Shown: piece after piece, positions 6,811 through 15,617 of the stretch | Layout: every line of letters starts with the position of its first letter | Numbering within the stretch: position 1 is the stretch's first letter | Assembly (NCBI RefSeq): GCF_003315595.1 | Contig: NZ_QNQU01000009.1 | Coordinates: forward strand, 228,268 to 262,354 | Source: Pedobacter miscanthi | GTDB lineage: Bacteria; Bacteroidota; Bacteroidia; Sphingobacteriales; Sphingobacteriaceae | Direction of reading: 5' to 3' | DNA length: 34,087 nt | Made by a program: the position numbers and the translations under genes | The notes under the pieces: model-generated | The model's input: only the letters and a program-made list of their open reading frames with translations | Told to the model about the DNA's origin: nothing | Database searches by the model: none

Positions 6811-8922
6811 TTAGGCTAAAAGGTATTTCAGCTCGCGGTGGCTGCCCTCTTCTACCACAACACCTTTATCAAGCACAATAATTTTATCGGCATTATTCAG
6901 CGTGCTCGATCGATGGGTAATTACGATTACAGTTTTTTCATCAGCTTTTAAAAGCTCAATCATCCGCTGTACATGCTGCTCCGAAACCGAATCGAGTGAT
7001 GAGGTGGCTTCGTCTAATATTAAAATTTCCGGATCGCGGTATAAAGCCCTTGCAATAGCAATCCGCTGCCGCTGTCCGCCTGATAACGATGTTCCGTTTT
7101 CTCCCAGATAAGTCTGAAAACCTTTCGGTAAAGCTTCAATAAAACCAATCAGTCCCAGCTTGGTGGCGATATCGATAATCCTTTGCATATCCGGTTCTTC
7201 TTCGCCGATGGCAATATTTTCGATTACGTTACCGGCAAATAAATCAATTTGCTGTGGCACTACCGATACCATTTTGCGGAGCGAGGAATTGGTGATGTAT
7301 TTGAGGTCGTATTTACCAATGCGTACATTACCGGCCTGGATTGGATAAATATTCTGCAGAATCGACATTAAAGTCGATTTTCCTGAGCCGCTCTCCCCCA
7401 CAATGGCCGTAAATTTGCCCTGTGGTATAGTTAAATTCAGATTTTCGAAAACAGGCAGCCTTGCACCATAGCGGAAGGAAACATTTTCGAAATGGATATC
7501 GCCAATTTTATCTGTAGTCAACTCAATCTGGTTTTCGTCGCTTTCGCGTTCCAGATCCATAATTTCGAATAAACGGTCGGCAGCAATTACGGCATCCTGT
7601 ACCGTTTTGTTCATACCGATTAATGAAGAAACCGGACCAGTAAAATAACCAATCAACGTGTAAAACGACAATAACTCTCCCGGCGTAATCGAATTGCTCA
7701 ATACATAACCTGCACCAACCCAAAGCAGAATAATGGTAATCATCCTCGAAATAAATTCGGTAGAAGTACCCGATACCACGGCATTAATATTGGATTTAAA
7801 ACCAGCCTGGAGCAACTTGATAAAACGAGTTTCGGTTTTTTCGTTAGCATGATCTTCGAGGCCGAAACGTTTAATGGTACCTACTGCGTTTAAACTTTCT
7901 ACCAGTTGCGATTCGAGTTCGGCAGCATCTTCCATCAGCCTGCGCTGTGTACGTTTGTTAAACCGATCTGTAATCACATAAATCACAAAATACAGGGGAA
8001 TAACGGTAAGCGTAATGAGTGCGAGTTTCCAGTAATAGGTAAACATCATGATGAACGAAAAGAAAACGATAAAAACGTTCACCACAAAATTGACACATAC
8101 ATCGTTTAAAAAAGTCCTGATTTTTACGGCATCGTTTATCCTCGAAATAATTTCGCCAACCCGCATGGTGTCGAAAAACTGCTGGGGCAAACGCAATAAG
8201 TGTTTGTAATAGCCTAAAATCAGCTGCGAATCAATCAACTGACCGGTTTTTAAAGTAAAAACTGTTTTTGCAGAGCCGATAAACATTTGCACCAATAAGA
8301 TCACCATCATGGCAATACTCATCAGGTTAAGCAGGTTATGATTGCCATCTACCAGCACAAAATCGACTAGTTTCTGCACAAAAATAGAGGTTGACAAACC
8401 CAATACAGTATAAACAATTGCACCGAATAAAACCTGTGTCAGAATGCCTTTGTGCGGTTTAATCAAACTCCAAAATCTCCCCTGGATTGATTTTTTTTCA
8501 TTGCCGATCTGAAAATTTTCTGATGGTAACAATAATACTAAAGCACCAGTCCATTCCTTTTTAAATTCTTCATGTGTTTTACGGCGCACTTTCCCATCCA
8601 TAGGGTCCATCACCTCTATAAATTTGCTGTTTACCTTGTAAATTACTACATAATGCTGCAGGATATCGTTTACAATAATGTGGGCAATAGCTGGCGTAGG
8701 AATTTTAAATAAACTATCAAAAGGTGCTTTTACACCTTTTGCCTCAAAGCCTAATTTCTGGGCGGCCTCTACAAGGCCTAAAACGGTGGTTCCTTTTTTA
8801 TCGGTACCTGCCAACTGCCTGATACGGGCAACTGCCAGATCCAATTTGTAATGCGAGGCGATTGAAGCCAAACAAGCTGCTCCACAATCTGTAATATCCC
8901 GTTGCTTTACTTTTGTACTCAT
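6811..8922 (-). CDS. C39-peptidase-containing ABC exporter for double-glycine-leader peptides
   Basis: A 703-residue PCAT-type exporter. The N-terminal C39 cysteine peptidase (1-130) has Q7, catalytic C13 in TDCGAACLAS, H90 in LQHYVVIY and D106 in VMDP, so it should be active and cut after Gly-Gly leaders. A six-helix ABC membrane domain covers about 155-440. The ATPase domain has Walker A GESGSGKST, signature LSGGQRQRIA, Walker B ILILDEATSSLD and the switch histidine in VITHRSS. It is the last gene of a cassette, 6 bp after the HlyD-type gene, which follows the precursor gene. It should process and export the peptide encoded at 10150-10356 across the inner membrane. No outer-membrane channel (TolC-like) is encoded nearby. 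Confidence 0.96.
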   Translation of the reverse strand: MSTKVKQRDITDCGAACLASIASHYKLDLAVARIRQLAGTDKKGTTVLGLVEAAQKLGFEAKGVKAPFDSLFKIPTPAIAHIIVNDILQHYVVIYKVNSKFIEVMDPMDGKVRRKTHEEFKKEWTGALVLLLPSENFQIGNEKKSIQGRFWSLIKPHKGILTQVLFGAIVYTVLGLSTSIFVQKLVDFVLVDGNHNLLNLMSIAMMVILLVQMFIGSAKTVFTLKTGQLIDSQLILGYYKHLLRLPQQFFDTMRVGEIISRINDAVKIRTFLNDVCVNFVVNVFIVFFSFIMMFTYYWKLALITLTVIPLYFVIYVITDRFNKRTQRRLMEDAAELESQLVESLNAVGTIKRFGLEDHANEKTETRFIKLLQAGFKSNINAVVSGTSTEFISRMITIILLWVGAGYVLSNSITPGELLSFYTLIGYFTGPVSSLIGMNKTVQDAVIAADRLFEIMDLERESDENQIELTTDKIGDIHFENVSFRYGARLPVFENLNLTIPQGKFTAIVGESGSGKSTLMSILQNIYPIQAGNVRIGKYDLKYITNSSLRKMVSVVPQQIDLFAGNVIENIAIGEEEPDMQRIIDIATKLGLIGFIEALPKGFQTYLGENGTSLSGGQRQRIAIARALYRDPEILILDEATSSLDSVSEQHVQRMIELLKADEKTVIVITHRSSTLNNADKIIVLDKGVVVEEGSHRELKYLLA

Positions 8923-8928
8923 TGCCTG

Positions 8929-10086
8929 CTATGTTTTTTGGATGAGGTTTGGGTTAACCCAATTGTCTACCTTATCGTAAAGTAATTGGTATAAACTGCG
9001 GTTGGTTACTTTAAAACGGGCGGTAAAGTTCATGCCTTTTTTAAGGTAGCCTTTATAACCGTTTTTTAATTTCAGGAAATTTTTATCCATTAAGCATTTT
9101 ACCTTAAAAGCAGGTTGGCTATTGTTGAGAATAACAATGTCGTCCGAAATATCAATTACCTTACCCACGGCCAAACCCCATTGGTTATAGTTATAGGCAT
9201 TGATCTGGAAGTGCACTTCCTGTCCTTTTCTAATTAAGCCGATGTCTGCAGGATTGATGTAACAATAAGCGGCCAAACCTGCATCGGGCGAAACCTCCCC
9301 AACTTTTTGGTTGGCAAATACATAAGCGCCCTGCTGTAAACCAACCAGGTTCTGTACCGAACCATCAATCGGTGCACGTAAAACGTATTGCTTTTTTTGT
9401 TCGTTCAGCTCGGCCTGCTGACCAGAAAGCTGGCGCAGTTCGTTGCGGAACCCGTTGGCTTCGGTTTGCCATTGGGTTTTATATTTGGTACGTACCATCA
9501 AATAAGCCGATTCGGCCTGCTCGAGTTCGTATCTGTATTTTTCGTATTCTGATTGCGTAAGCACTTTATTCTGATAAAGTTTATTATAACGCGCAAATGT
9601 GCTGGCTGCCTGTCTTTTTGTGATTCCGGCATTTTTTAATTCCTGCACATATTGTTGCCACGAAGCCGCGTACTGACCGGTTTGTAAATTGGAACCGCCA
9701 TTAAACGACAGCAGGGCATTAATATCATGTAAAAATTGCGTAACCTGATTTTTACGGGTCTCTACCAGGGCATCCTGCTGTTTGGGTAAGCCAGCATCAA
9801 TGGCCAAAAGGGTATCACCCTGTTTAAGTCTTTTATTGTCCGAAAGCCTGTATTCAATCAAACGGCCATTAACCGGCACAATAAGTTCTGTTTTTTCGAT
9901 GGTAGATTGCAAAATGCCTGTACCATTTATGCTGATGGGAATTTTAATAAAGGGAAGGGCAATTAAAACCGTTAAAATTGCAACTACGGTAACAATGTAT
10001 ATTAACTGGTTTGATTTGCTGATGCGGGAGCGGTAAACAAGAGCGGTATTCGATATTCTTTCAGTGGAGTAGTTGGTTAGCGCCAT
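8929..10086 (-). CDS. HlyD-family membrane fusion protein of the peptide exporter
   Basis: A 385-residue periplasmic adaptor with one N-terminal membrane helix (about 28-47). The first lipoyl half-motif is ELIVPVNGRLIEY...LKQGDTLLAID. A long alpha-helical hairpin (about 110-235, rich in Gln, Glu, Lys and Arg) follows, then the second lipoyl half APIDGSVQNLVGLQQGAYV and a beta-barrel region. The architecture matches HlyD/LcnD-type partners of C39 ABC exporters. It starts with ATG at 10086, 63 bp after the precursor gene, and ends 6 bp before the exporter gene. It should bridge the exporter to an outer-membrane channel encoded elsewhere. Confidence 0.94.
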   Translation of the reverse strand: MALTNYSTERISNTALVYRSRISKSNQLIYIVTVVAILTVLIALPFIKIPISINGTGILQSTIEKTELIVPVNGRLIEYRLSDNKRLKQGDTLLAIDAGLPKQQDALVETRKNQVTQFLHDINALLSFNGGSNLQTGQYAASWQQYVQELKNAGITKRQAASTFARYNKLYQNKVLTQSEYEKYRYELEQAESAYLMVRTKYKTQWQTEANGFRNELRQLSGQQAELNEQKKQYVLRAPIDGSVQNLVGLQQGAYVFANQKVGEVSPDAGLAAYCYINPADIGLIRKGQEVHFQINAYNYNQWGLAVGKVIDISDDIVILNNSQPAFKVKCLMDKNFLKLKNGYKGYLKKGMNFTARFKVTNRSLYQLLYDKVDNWVNPNLIQKT

Positions 10087-10103
10087 ATGGGATAGATTTT
10101 AAA

Positions 10104-10138
10104 GCATCCGTTATCCGGAAAACCCGAACAGCGGATGC
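10104..10138 (-). terminator. Hairpin between peptide precursor and export genes (possible attenuator)
   Basis: GCATCCG (10104-10110) pairs with CGGATGC (10132-10138), with partial extra pairing inside. In the transcribed (minus) direction it is followed by TTTAAAATC rather than a long T-run, so it may be a weak terminator or an mRNA-stabilising hairpin. It would allow more precursor than transporter to be made. Confidence 0.5.
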
Positions 10139-10149
10139 GATAAATTTGC

Positions 10150-10356
10150 TTATAAACTCCAAACAAGTTTCAAAACATTGGTTACTGTTTTGTTTAAAAA
10201 TGCTGAAGTGTCGGCGCCAACTGCATTTAAAGTTCCTGAAAGAGAAGCTAAAAGTTCGTTTAAAGTATTGTTAACAATACCACCACCTTCTACTTGTGAC
10301 ATTTCAGTTGTGTTCATTTCTTTAACACCAAGATTTTTTAATTCTAAACTTTTCAT
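10150..10356 (-). CDS. Secreted peptide precursor with double-glycine leader (bacteriocin-like)
   Basis: A 68-residue precursor starting with ATG at 10356. Residues 1-25 fit the double-glycine leader type used by C39 peptidases: LELKNLGVKEM, then EMSQVEGG, with cleavage expected after G25. The predicted mature peptide has 43 residues, no cysteine, several small and hydrophobic residues, and segments (NTLNELLASLSGTL, NKTVTNVLKLVWSL) that look like amphipathic helices. The leader resembles the GG-type natural-product precursors of Bacteroidota. No modification enzyme is encoded beside it, so it may be exported unmodified as a bacteriocin-like or signalling peptide. The adjacent fusion protein and C39 exporter genes strongly support its identity; the activity is unknown. 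No dedicated immunity gene is obvious. Confidence 0.85.
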   Translation of the reverse strand: MKSLELKNLGVKEMNTTEMSQVEGGGIVNNTLNELLASLSGTLNAVGADTSAFLNKTVTNVLKLVWSL

Positions 10357-10484
10357 ACTAGATTTTTTTGAGTTTTAAGATCCCTACTCTTTTAAGGCTT
10401 TTCGGGATGCGCCTGATGCTTGGCCAAACACTTCGACTAATGTAATCATATTAGCTATACAGATGTAGTATTAAGCATCTAACA

Positions 10485-10492
10485 CAAACCTA
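10485..10492 (-). promoter_or_regulatory. Possible -7 box upstream of the peptide precursor
   Basis: On the minus strand this reads TAGGTTTG, an exact TAnnTTTG match, about 130 bp before the precursor ATG. No clear -33 TTG lies at the right distance, so it is only a candidate. The rest of the 306-bp gap 10357-10662 is AT-rich and holds nothing else I can support apart from a small TACTC-GAGTA palindrome near 10643-10658. Confidence 0.3.
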
Positions 10493-10662
10493 ACGATTAG
10501 TTAATCACCCTATAAAACCGCCTTAAACTTATCAAAAACGCAATATTCATTAAAAAACTAGCACATTAGTTCTCATATTCAATTTATTCATTAGCCATAA
10601 AACGTTTTATATTCTTTTTATTCGCTCAATAGCCACTCCTAGTACTCAAAAATGAGTAGTAT

Positions 10663-11196
10663 TTAAAGTTGATTATTTTTCATAAAAATCAACTCTTTTT
10701 CTGCGAAATGATCATCGTCTATGCTATAAGATTTTATGTCCGCGATTTTCATTTCATCAATTACATCAACAAAATTCTGGAACTTAGCCGCCTTGCCAGG
10801 CTTGATGATTACAACCATGTATTTATCAGGCTTGTTTTGATGCGTAGTAGCAACCAGTAGTTTATTTGCACTAATTTCTTTTTGGAGATCCGTTACAGGA
10901 ATCACTTTCATTTTTGCGCTTTCAATGGTTCCCATGTATGAAACCGCTTTGTTATCTTTCCCCAGTACGATGGTCATGGTGCGCGATTCGGGAAAAGGGG
11001 CAAAATCAATACAGTCTTCCTTAACAGGTTTAGCAATATCTGCAGCATTTAATTGGCTCAACGTCGTGGTGAGCATAAAAAATGTAGTTAATAAAAACAT
11101 GAGGTCTACCATCGCGGTAAGATCTACTTTTGGTGTTGGTTTTTTGGTTCTTCCTTTTACGGCCTTGCCGCTTTGAGATTCGTTTAAAGTTGCCAT
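10663..11196 (-). CDS. ExbD/TolR-family energy-transducing protein, solitary
   Basis: A 177-residue protein. A basic cytoplasmic N-terminus (KGRTKKPTPK) leads into one membrane helix, VDLTAMVDLMFLLTTFFML (about 24-46), with the conserved ion-pathway aspartate at D31. A periplasmic domain follows. ExbD normally works with ExbB and TonB, using the proton-motive force to energise outer-membrane receptors, but neither partner is in this window. It lies on the same strand upstream of the peptide-export cassette, separated by 306 bp, so co-function is possible but unproven. Extra ExbD paralogues are common in Bacteroidota. The acidic tail after about 95 is longer than in E. coli ExbD. Confidence 0.9.
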   Translation of the reverse strand: MATLNESQSGKAVKGRTKKPTPKVDLTAMVDLMFLLTTFFMLTTTLSQLNAADIAKPVKEDCIDFAPFPESRTMTIVLGKDNKAVSYMGTIESAKMKVIPVTDLQKEISANKLLVATTHQNKPDKYMVVIIKPGKAAKFQNFVDVIDEMKIADIKSYSIDDDHFAEKELIFMKNNQL

Positions 11197-11714
11197 AATA
11201 GTTCAGGTTTTTTTAATGATGATGACAACCCATATCAAATTGCATAAAAAAAGTAGTTAAATTTTTAAACCGCTTCAATATGTTTTGATTCCGATAGCTA
11301 TTTTAGCGAGTGGACATAAGTCCAAATATTTTTCCCGCAAAACCACTGCGTTTTAGGTTTGCCGTTGCCAAATTGTTCTGTTTTGTAACTGTTTTCTGAT
11401 TTCCCCTACGTGCGTTCTTCGATAAAACTTGTTTTTTATTTAAAGGAAGTTAGCGTAACATCTTATAAAGATATGCTTAAATGATAGGGTAGCTATTTTA
11501 TGAAATGCAGTAATCGAAGACCCATTGACTTCGCCAGATGATAAATCGTGAATAACAGCATGGTAAAACCGGCTTAAATCTGGGTCCTTTTCTGTGCTAT
11601 CTGTGGGAAACAAAAAACAAATCCGATCAATTAATTTTTAACCTCTATTAAAACCACTTGCCTGCAAAACCATTTCCAGTACCACTTGTTTAATCAGTAT
11701 AAAATCGTAAAACT
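11197..11714. other. 518-bp intergenic region without a recognisable gene
   Basis: This lies between the divergent starts of the ExbD-like gene and the small conserved gene at 11715, so it should hold both promoters, but I see no exact TAnnTTTG with a correctly placed TTG for either. Stop codons interrupt all frames. A small palindrome ATCTT-ATA-AAGAT lies near 11460-11472. No RNA motif was recognised. Confidence 0.5.
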
Positions 11715-12062
11715 ATGGAACAGCCAATTGCAATGAACACTTTGAGTCAAATTCTGGAGAAATTGAGGCTGAAAGGAAAAGATAACGAACTAAAAATATC
11801 CGATCACGGTAAAATGCAGAGTAAATCACTTGGCAAAATTTATAAACCTGAAGATTTAACCATTGTTAAAACCTATCGCTTTGAAGGCGATTCGGATCCG
11901 GCAGATAATTCTGTATTATATCTTGTAGAAGATAAGGATAAAAATATCGGGTATATACTGGATGCCTATGGTATCTATTCAGATAACGACGGACCATCGT
12001 TTGATGATTTTTTGAAAAAGATTCCAACTGAAAACAGGGATGAACAGGAACTGTTTAGTTAA
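11715..12062 (+). CDS. Small conserved Bacteroidota protein (often labelled PRPP synthetase, unproven)
   Basis: A 115-residue soluble, acidic protein. The core motif YRFEGDSDPADNSVLYLVE followed by GYILDAYGIYSDND fits a small Bacteroidota family that databases often name phosphoribosylpyrophosphate synthetase. It is far too short for that enzyme (about 310 residues) and has no PRPP-binding loop, so the name is probably an inherited error (from memory of the family). The start could be ATG at 11715 or the second ATG at 11733 (MNTLSQILEKL), which better matches the natural beginning of the family. It ends at a strong shared terminator. It is a single-gene unit; the function is unknown. Confidence 0.75.
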   Translation: MEQPIAMNTLSQILEKLRLKGKDNELKISDHGKMQSKSLGKIYKPEDLTIVKTYRFEGDSDPADNSVLYLVEDKDKNIGYILDAYGIYSDNDGPSFDDFLKKIPTENRDEQELFS

Positions 12063-12078
12063 TGAAATTCTATCTGTA

Positions 12079-12105
12079 ATGGCCCGGTTAACCGGGCCAT
12101 TTTTT
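12079..12105. terminator. Bidirectional intrinsic terminator
   Basis: ATGGCCCGGTT (12079-12089) pairs perfectly with AACCGGGCCAT (12090-12100), a full palindrome followed by TTTTT. It lies between the convergent genes at 11715-12062 and 12104-13309, ending 4 bp before the stop codon of the latter. It ends transcription rightward and can also act leftward. Confidence 0.85.
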
Positions 12106-13309
12106 ATTTGTAGAAAACCAGAACTTTTATCCTTCTGTCCTGTTTAACTATATCTAATCCGATATCATTAATCGATTTAAGAATGCCTTCTTTATTTCTC
12201 ATCGCAACCTCTGTTTTAATGTTGTATCGTTTTGTTAAACCGGTTTCATCTACAACTGGCAAACTAAATTCATTACTCAGATAATCGTTTGCAAAGTTAG
12301 CTAATGTAGCACCCTGCCCGTCATAACCTTCCCCGCTAAAACCATAACTCAGTTTTTCATCAACTGATTCTTTTTGAGTAAAGTTTTTATTTATCAACGT
12401 ATAAACAGGCATTACCCTGTATTCTACCCTCACCTTTACCGGAAGTAGTAATAAAAGTTTCTTCTGTAGGATCATCATTAAACTATCCCTTTCTTCGGGC
12501 CTAACCAGCAGGTCTAAAGAATAAAGTGTTTCTTTATGATCAAAATCAGACACTTCTTTTTCCGGAAGTTCGTAAATCAATTGTTTTTCAGAAACAACAC
12601 CATAGGCATCTTTATATAAGGAAGCTATAGTGGCATTGGTAAAGCTTATCCTACGCCCATCAAAAACACTTTTATCGGTATACCGCTTACTTCCTGAATG
12701 CTGGCCCTTAATATAACCACGCAGTGAAAAACTATGGATTTGAGTAGAGTCGACGGCAAAAATATCATCGCTGCTATTTACGGGTTTCTCTTTAAATTCA
12801 GCTGTAGATTTTACTGCTAATCCTTTTACCAAGCGATCAATCATTTTTTGGTTAATCAAATCACTTTTAACCAAGGCTACAACCTTACCCTTCGCATCTA
12901 CAATTGCACTTTGCCCTACATATGCAAACGCAAACAGTTTATAAAAAAATCCGGATGTATCACTACAGAGCCAAACCTTTGATGGTTTTTTGACCAGGTA
13001 ATTGATAAGCCTCGAAGGCTTTTCGTCAGAAATACCGATTACCTGGATGCTTGCCGGATTATGCATTTGTAGTTTGGCCAAGGTATCCATTTCGGGAATA
13101 CACGGACTACACCAGGTACCCCATAGGTTTAAGATATAGATCTTATTATCCTGCTTCTGTCCAAATTGAATAAACTTAACGGGCGAATTGATTAAGTTTT
13201 TGATCAATATATCAGGGAATTGATCACCAGCTTTGACCTGAATACCTTGTGCCATTACACTATGGGCATAAATAGATAATAATAGATTAAAAAATATTGC
13301 TTTCATCAT
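12104..13309 (-). CDS. Secreted TlpA-type thioredoxin fused to a DUF3738 domain
   Basis: About 401 residues from ATG at 13309; a TTG at 13324 would add five residues but the ATG gives a normal signal peptide (MMKAIFFNLLLSIYAHSVMA-QG). The N-terminal half is a TlpA/ResA-like thioredoxin fold with the redox motif WGTWCSPCIPEMD and IQVIGISDEKPS, so it probably acts on disulfides in the periplasm. The C-terminal half has DUF3738 features: ISFTNATIASLYKDAYG, YSLDLLVRPEERD, VRVEYRVMPVYTLI and PVVDETGLTKRYNI. The fusion is a Bacteroidota pattern. It is divergent from a kinase/regulator operon (116 bp between starts), suggesting that the system may control it. The substrate is unknown. Confidence 0.88.
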   Translation of the reverse strand: MMKAIFFNLLLSIYAHSVMAQGIQVKAGDQFPDILIKNLINSPVKFIQFGQKQDNKIYILNLWGTWCSPCIPEMDTLAKLQMHNPASIQVIGISDEKPSRLINYLVKKPSKVWLCSDTSGFFYKLFAFAYVGQSAIVDAKGKVVALVKSDLINQKMIDRLVKGLAVKSTAEFKEKPVNSSDDIFAVDSTQIHSFSLRGYIKGQHSGSKRYTDKSVFDGRRISFTNATIASLYKDAYGVVSEKQLIYELPEKEVSDFDHKETLYSLDLLVRPEERDSLMMILQKKLLLLLPVKVRVEYRVMPVYTLINKNFTQKESVDEKLSYGFSGEGYDGQGATLANFANDYLSNEFSLPVVDETGLTKRYNIKTEVAMRNKEGILKSINDIGLDIVKQDRRIKVLVFYK

Positions 13310-13424
13310 TTTTTGTTTTACCAAAACTGAGCAAAACCCATTTTAAACTGTGTTATCAGTTATGTTATTTTAGGTTATATTATGTTAATGCAATATTTGG
13401 ATTTAGAGATTTAATATAAATTTG

Positions 13425-14927
13425 ATGATGCGAAAAAGTGCCAATATTTTAATTATAATCTGTTTTTCAGTAATGGTAACACTTTTATCGTTGCAGGTGT
13501 ATTGGATCGTTAACTATTACAAAGCCACTTTGAAAGATTTTGAAAAGGAAGTAAACCTTGCCTTCGAAGATGGAGTTAAAAAAGAGCTCAGCTTACGATG
13601 CGATACCATTCAGAACATTATTGAAAAAAAGCTTTTAGATACCAATGCTTTTTTGATTAGCGCAAGATTTGATAAAAAAGATAAAAAATATATCTACACA
13701 GTAAGGGCAAAAGGTAATGAGAAAGATAAATTCACATCGTCGTTTAGCTTATCAGATTATAGCAAGGCCATTCCAAAAAATAAAAGCGATACCAGCGTAC
13801 GCAAACACGTTGCTGGCCACCTTGCCTTATTAATGAGAGAAGAGGATATGGAATCGCATGTTATTTACTACCGAACGCAAAAACTTGGTATTTTCATGAA
13901 TGAGCAAGCCAATAAATACCAGTTCGACACTACCCGTTTGAGGCCTGCATTCAATATTTATTTAAAAGCACGCAATATTAAAACACCTTATAACTTTATT
14001 GTTAAAAAGATTGATAGCACCAATAACAAGGGCATAAAAAAGATGGGTTATGCTTTTGTTACCAGAGCTTTTGAAACCTACCGCTACACCGATGATCAAC
14101 GATATGTAAGGGCAATGTTCAAAAGTCCATCTGCATACATTCTTTCCAGAATGGCCTTGCTCTTATTCTCGTCATTTGCAATGATCGTTATCGTATCAGG
14201 CTGTATGATTATCCTATTAAAAAGGCTTTTTTGGGAGAAAAGATTATCCGTTATCAAAAATGATTTTATCAGCAATATTACCCACGAATTTAAAACACCA
14301 ATATCAACTGTTTCAGTTGCCATTGAAGCCTTAAATAATCCTATCATCCGCAGCGATGACGATAAATATAATCGGTACCTTATCCATGCAAAAAATGAAA
14401 TTGAAAGATTGAATATCCTGGTGGATAAAGTATTAAACATTGCTATTTATGAAGATGGTAAATCTCCCGTATTAAAAGAAAAAATTCTTTTCGACAATAA
14501 AATAATGGAGATTATACAGCTGCATGAAATGAAAACCAGGAAAGGGATGGTTATTGATTACAAAAACGACAGTCAATTAAAAGAAATAAATGTTGATGCC
14601 ACTCAGTTTCAGCATGCCATAAGCAACATCATAGACAATGCAATAAAGTATTCGGGTGAAGAAGCCTTAATCAAGGTAACTGTTCAAAAGAAAGAATATT
14701 TTTTAACTATATTGGTTGAAGACAATGGCATCGGAATAGCTGAAAAAGACATTTCTGCAGTGTTCGAGAAATTCTATCGCGTAAGTACCGGAAATAGTCA
14801 TCCCGTGAAAGGGCACGGTTTAGGGTTAAATTATGTGAAGCAGATTATGCACCTGCACGATGGCTGGTATAAAATGGAAAGTAAATTAGGTAAAGGGACT
14901 AAAATCACTTTGGGATGGCCACTTTAA
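13425..14927 (+). CDS. OmpR-partner sensor histidine kinase (RprX-like)
   Basis: A membrane sensor kinase of 500 residues. TTG at 13422 precedes two ATGs (13425, 13428); ATG at 13425 is the more likely start. One membrane helix lies at about 6-28 and a second at about 240-265, with a periplasmic sensor region of about 210 residues between them. The kinase part has the H box SNITHEFKTPIS with the phospho-acceptor histidine at about 287, N box SNIIDNAIKYSG, G1 VEDNGIGI and G2 GHGLGLNYV. Overall it resembles RprX of Bacteroides. It overlaps the regulator gene by 13 bases, so the two are translationally coupled. The periplasmic domain has no named family that I recognise. The signal could be envelope redox state, given the divergent TlpA-type gene (inference). 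Confidence 0.93.
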   Translation: MMRKSANILIIICFSVMVTLLSLQVYWIVNYYKATLKDFEKEVNLAFEDGVKKELSLRCDTIQNIIEKKLLDTNAFLISARFDKKDKKYIYTVRAKGNEKDKFTSSFSLSDYSKAIPKNKSDTSVRKHVAGHLALLMREEDMESHVIYYRTQKLGIFMNEQANKYQFDTTRLRPAFNIYLKARNIKTPYNFIVKKIDSTNNKGIKKMGYAFVTRAFETYRYTDDQRYVRAMFKSPSAYILSRMALLLFSSFAMIVIVSGCMIILLKRLFWEKRLSVIKNDFISNITHEFKTPISTVSVAIEALNNPIIRSDDDKYNRYLIHAKNEIERLNILVDKVLNIAIYEDGKSPVLKEKILFDNKIMEIIQLHEMKTRKGMVIDYKNDSQLKEINVDATQFQHAISNIIDNAIKYSGEEALIKVTVQKKEYFLTILVEDNGIGIAEKDISAVFEKFYRVSTGNSHPVKGHGLGLNYVKQIMHLHDGWYKMESKLGKGTKITLGWPL

Positions 14928-15610
14928 ACAAAATTCTCTTTGTAGAAGACGAGCCTGCACTTGCCGAAATCGTCAAGGAAACATTAGTCTTAAAAGGATT
15001 CGAAGTAACACATACTTTAACTGCTAAAGAAACCATTATACAATACCATAAAATTAAGCCGGATATTTTGGTTTTAGATGTAATGCTGCCTGATGGCGAT
15101 GGCTTCTCCATCGCAAAACAGCTTAGGCAAATTGATACTAAAACCCCTATTATATTTCTAACCTCAAAATCACTTCCAGCAGATGTGGTGATGGGTTTCG
15201 AAAGCGGTGGCAACGATTATCTGAAAAAACCTTTTAGTATAGAAGAACTGGTAATCAGGATTAAAGCATTATTGAGCCAAAATAGATTAGTTGTTAAAAT
15301 TGAGGAGCAGAAAAAAAAGGTAGTCCATATCGGGAACTATCATTTTCATTATCCCGAAGGTATATTAACTTTCGAAGGAACCCATAAGACCTTAACCAAT
15401 AGGGAGGCAGAAATATTACAAATGTTATTATTAAATAAAAACAATGTACTTGATCGAAATCTAATTTTGAACACCTTGTGGAACAATAACGATTATTTCT
15501 CGGGCAGGAGTTTAGATGTGTTCATCACAAAATTGCGTAAGTATTTAAAACATGATCCGTCGGTTTTTATTATTAATATCAGAGGCCAAGGCTACAAATT
15601 GATTTATTAG
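14915..15610 (+). CDS. OmpR/PhoB-type response regulator (RprY-like)
   Basis: A 231-residue regulator. The receiver has acidic E11-D12, phospho-acceptor D55 in ILVLDVMLPDGDG, T83 and K105 in DYLKKPFS. The winged-helix DNA-binding domain (about 130-231) has LTNREAEILQMLLLNKN, RSLDVFITKLRKYL and NIRGQGYKLIY, the OmpR/PhoB hallmarks. It begins inside the kinase gene (ATG at 14915, kinase stop at 14925-14927). A strong terminator follows its stop codon, closing a two-gene operon. Likely targets include its own operon and the divergent TlpA-DUF3738 gene, but no operator is evident. Confidence 0.95.
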   Translation: MATLNKILFVEDEPALAEIVKETLVLKGFEVTHTLTAKETIIQYHKIKPDILVLDVMLPDGDGFSIAKQLRQIDTKTPIIFLTSKSLPADVVMGFESGGNDYLKKPFSIEELVIRIKALLSQNRLVVKIEEQKKKVVHIGNYHFHYPEGILTFEGTHKTLTNREAEILQMLLLNKNNVLDRNLILNTLWNNNDYFSGRSLDVFITKLRKYLKHDPSVFIINIRGQGYKLIY

Positions 15611-15617
15611 CAGCTCT

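Noticed and set aside
11715..12062. True phosphoribosylpyrophosphate synthetase
   Set aside because: Only 115 residues and no PRPP-binding or catalytic motifs; the common database name for this small family is probably an annotation error.
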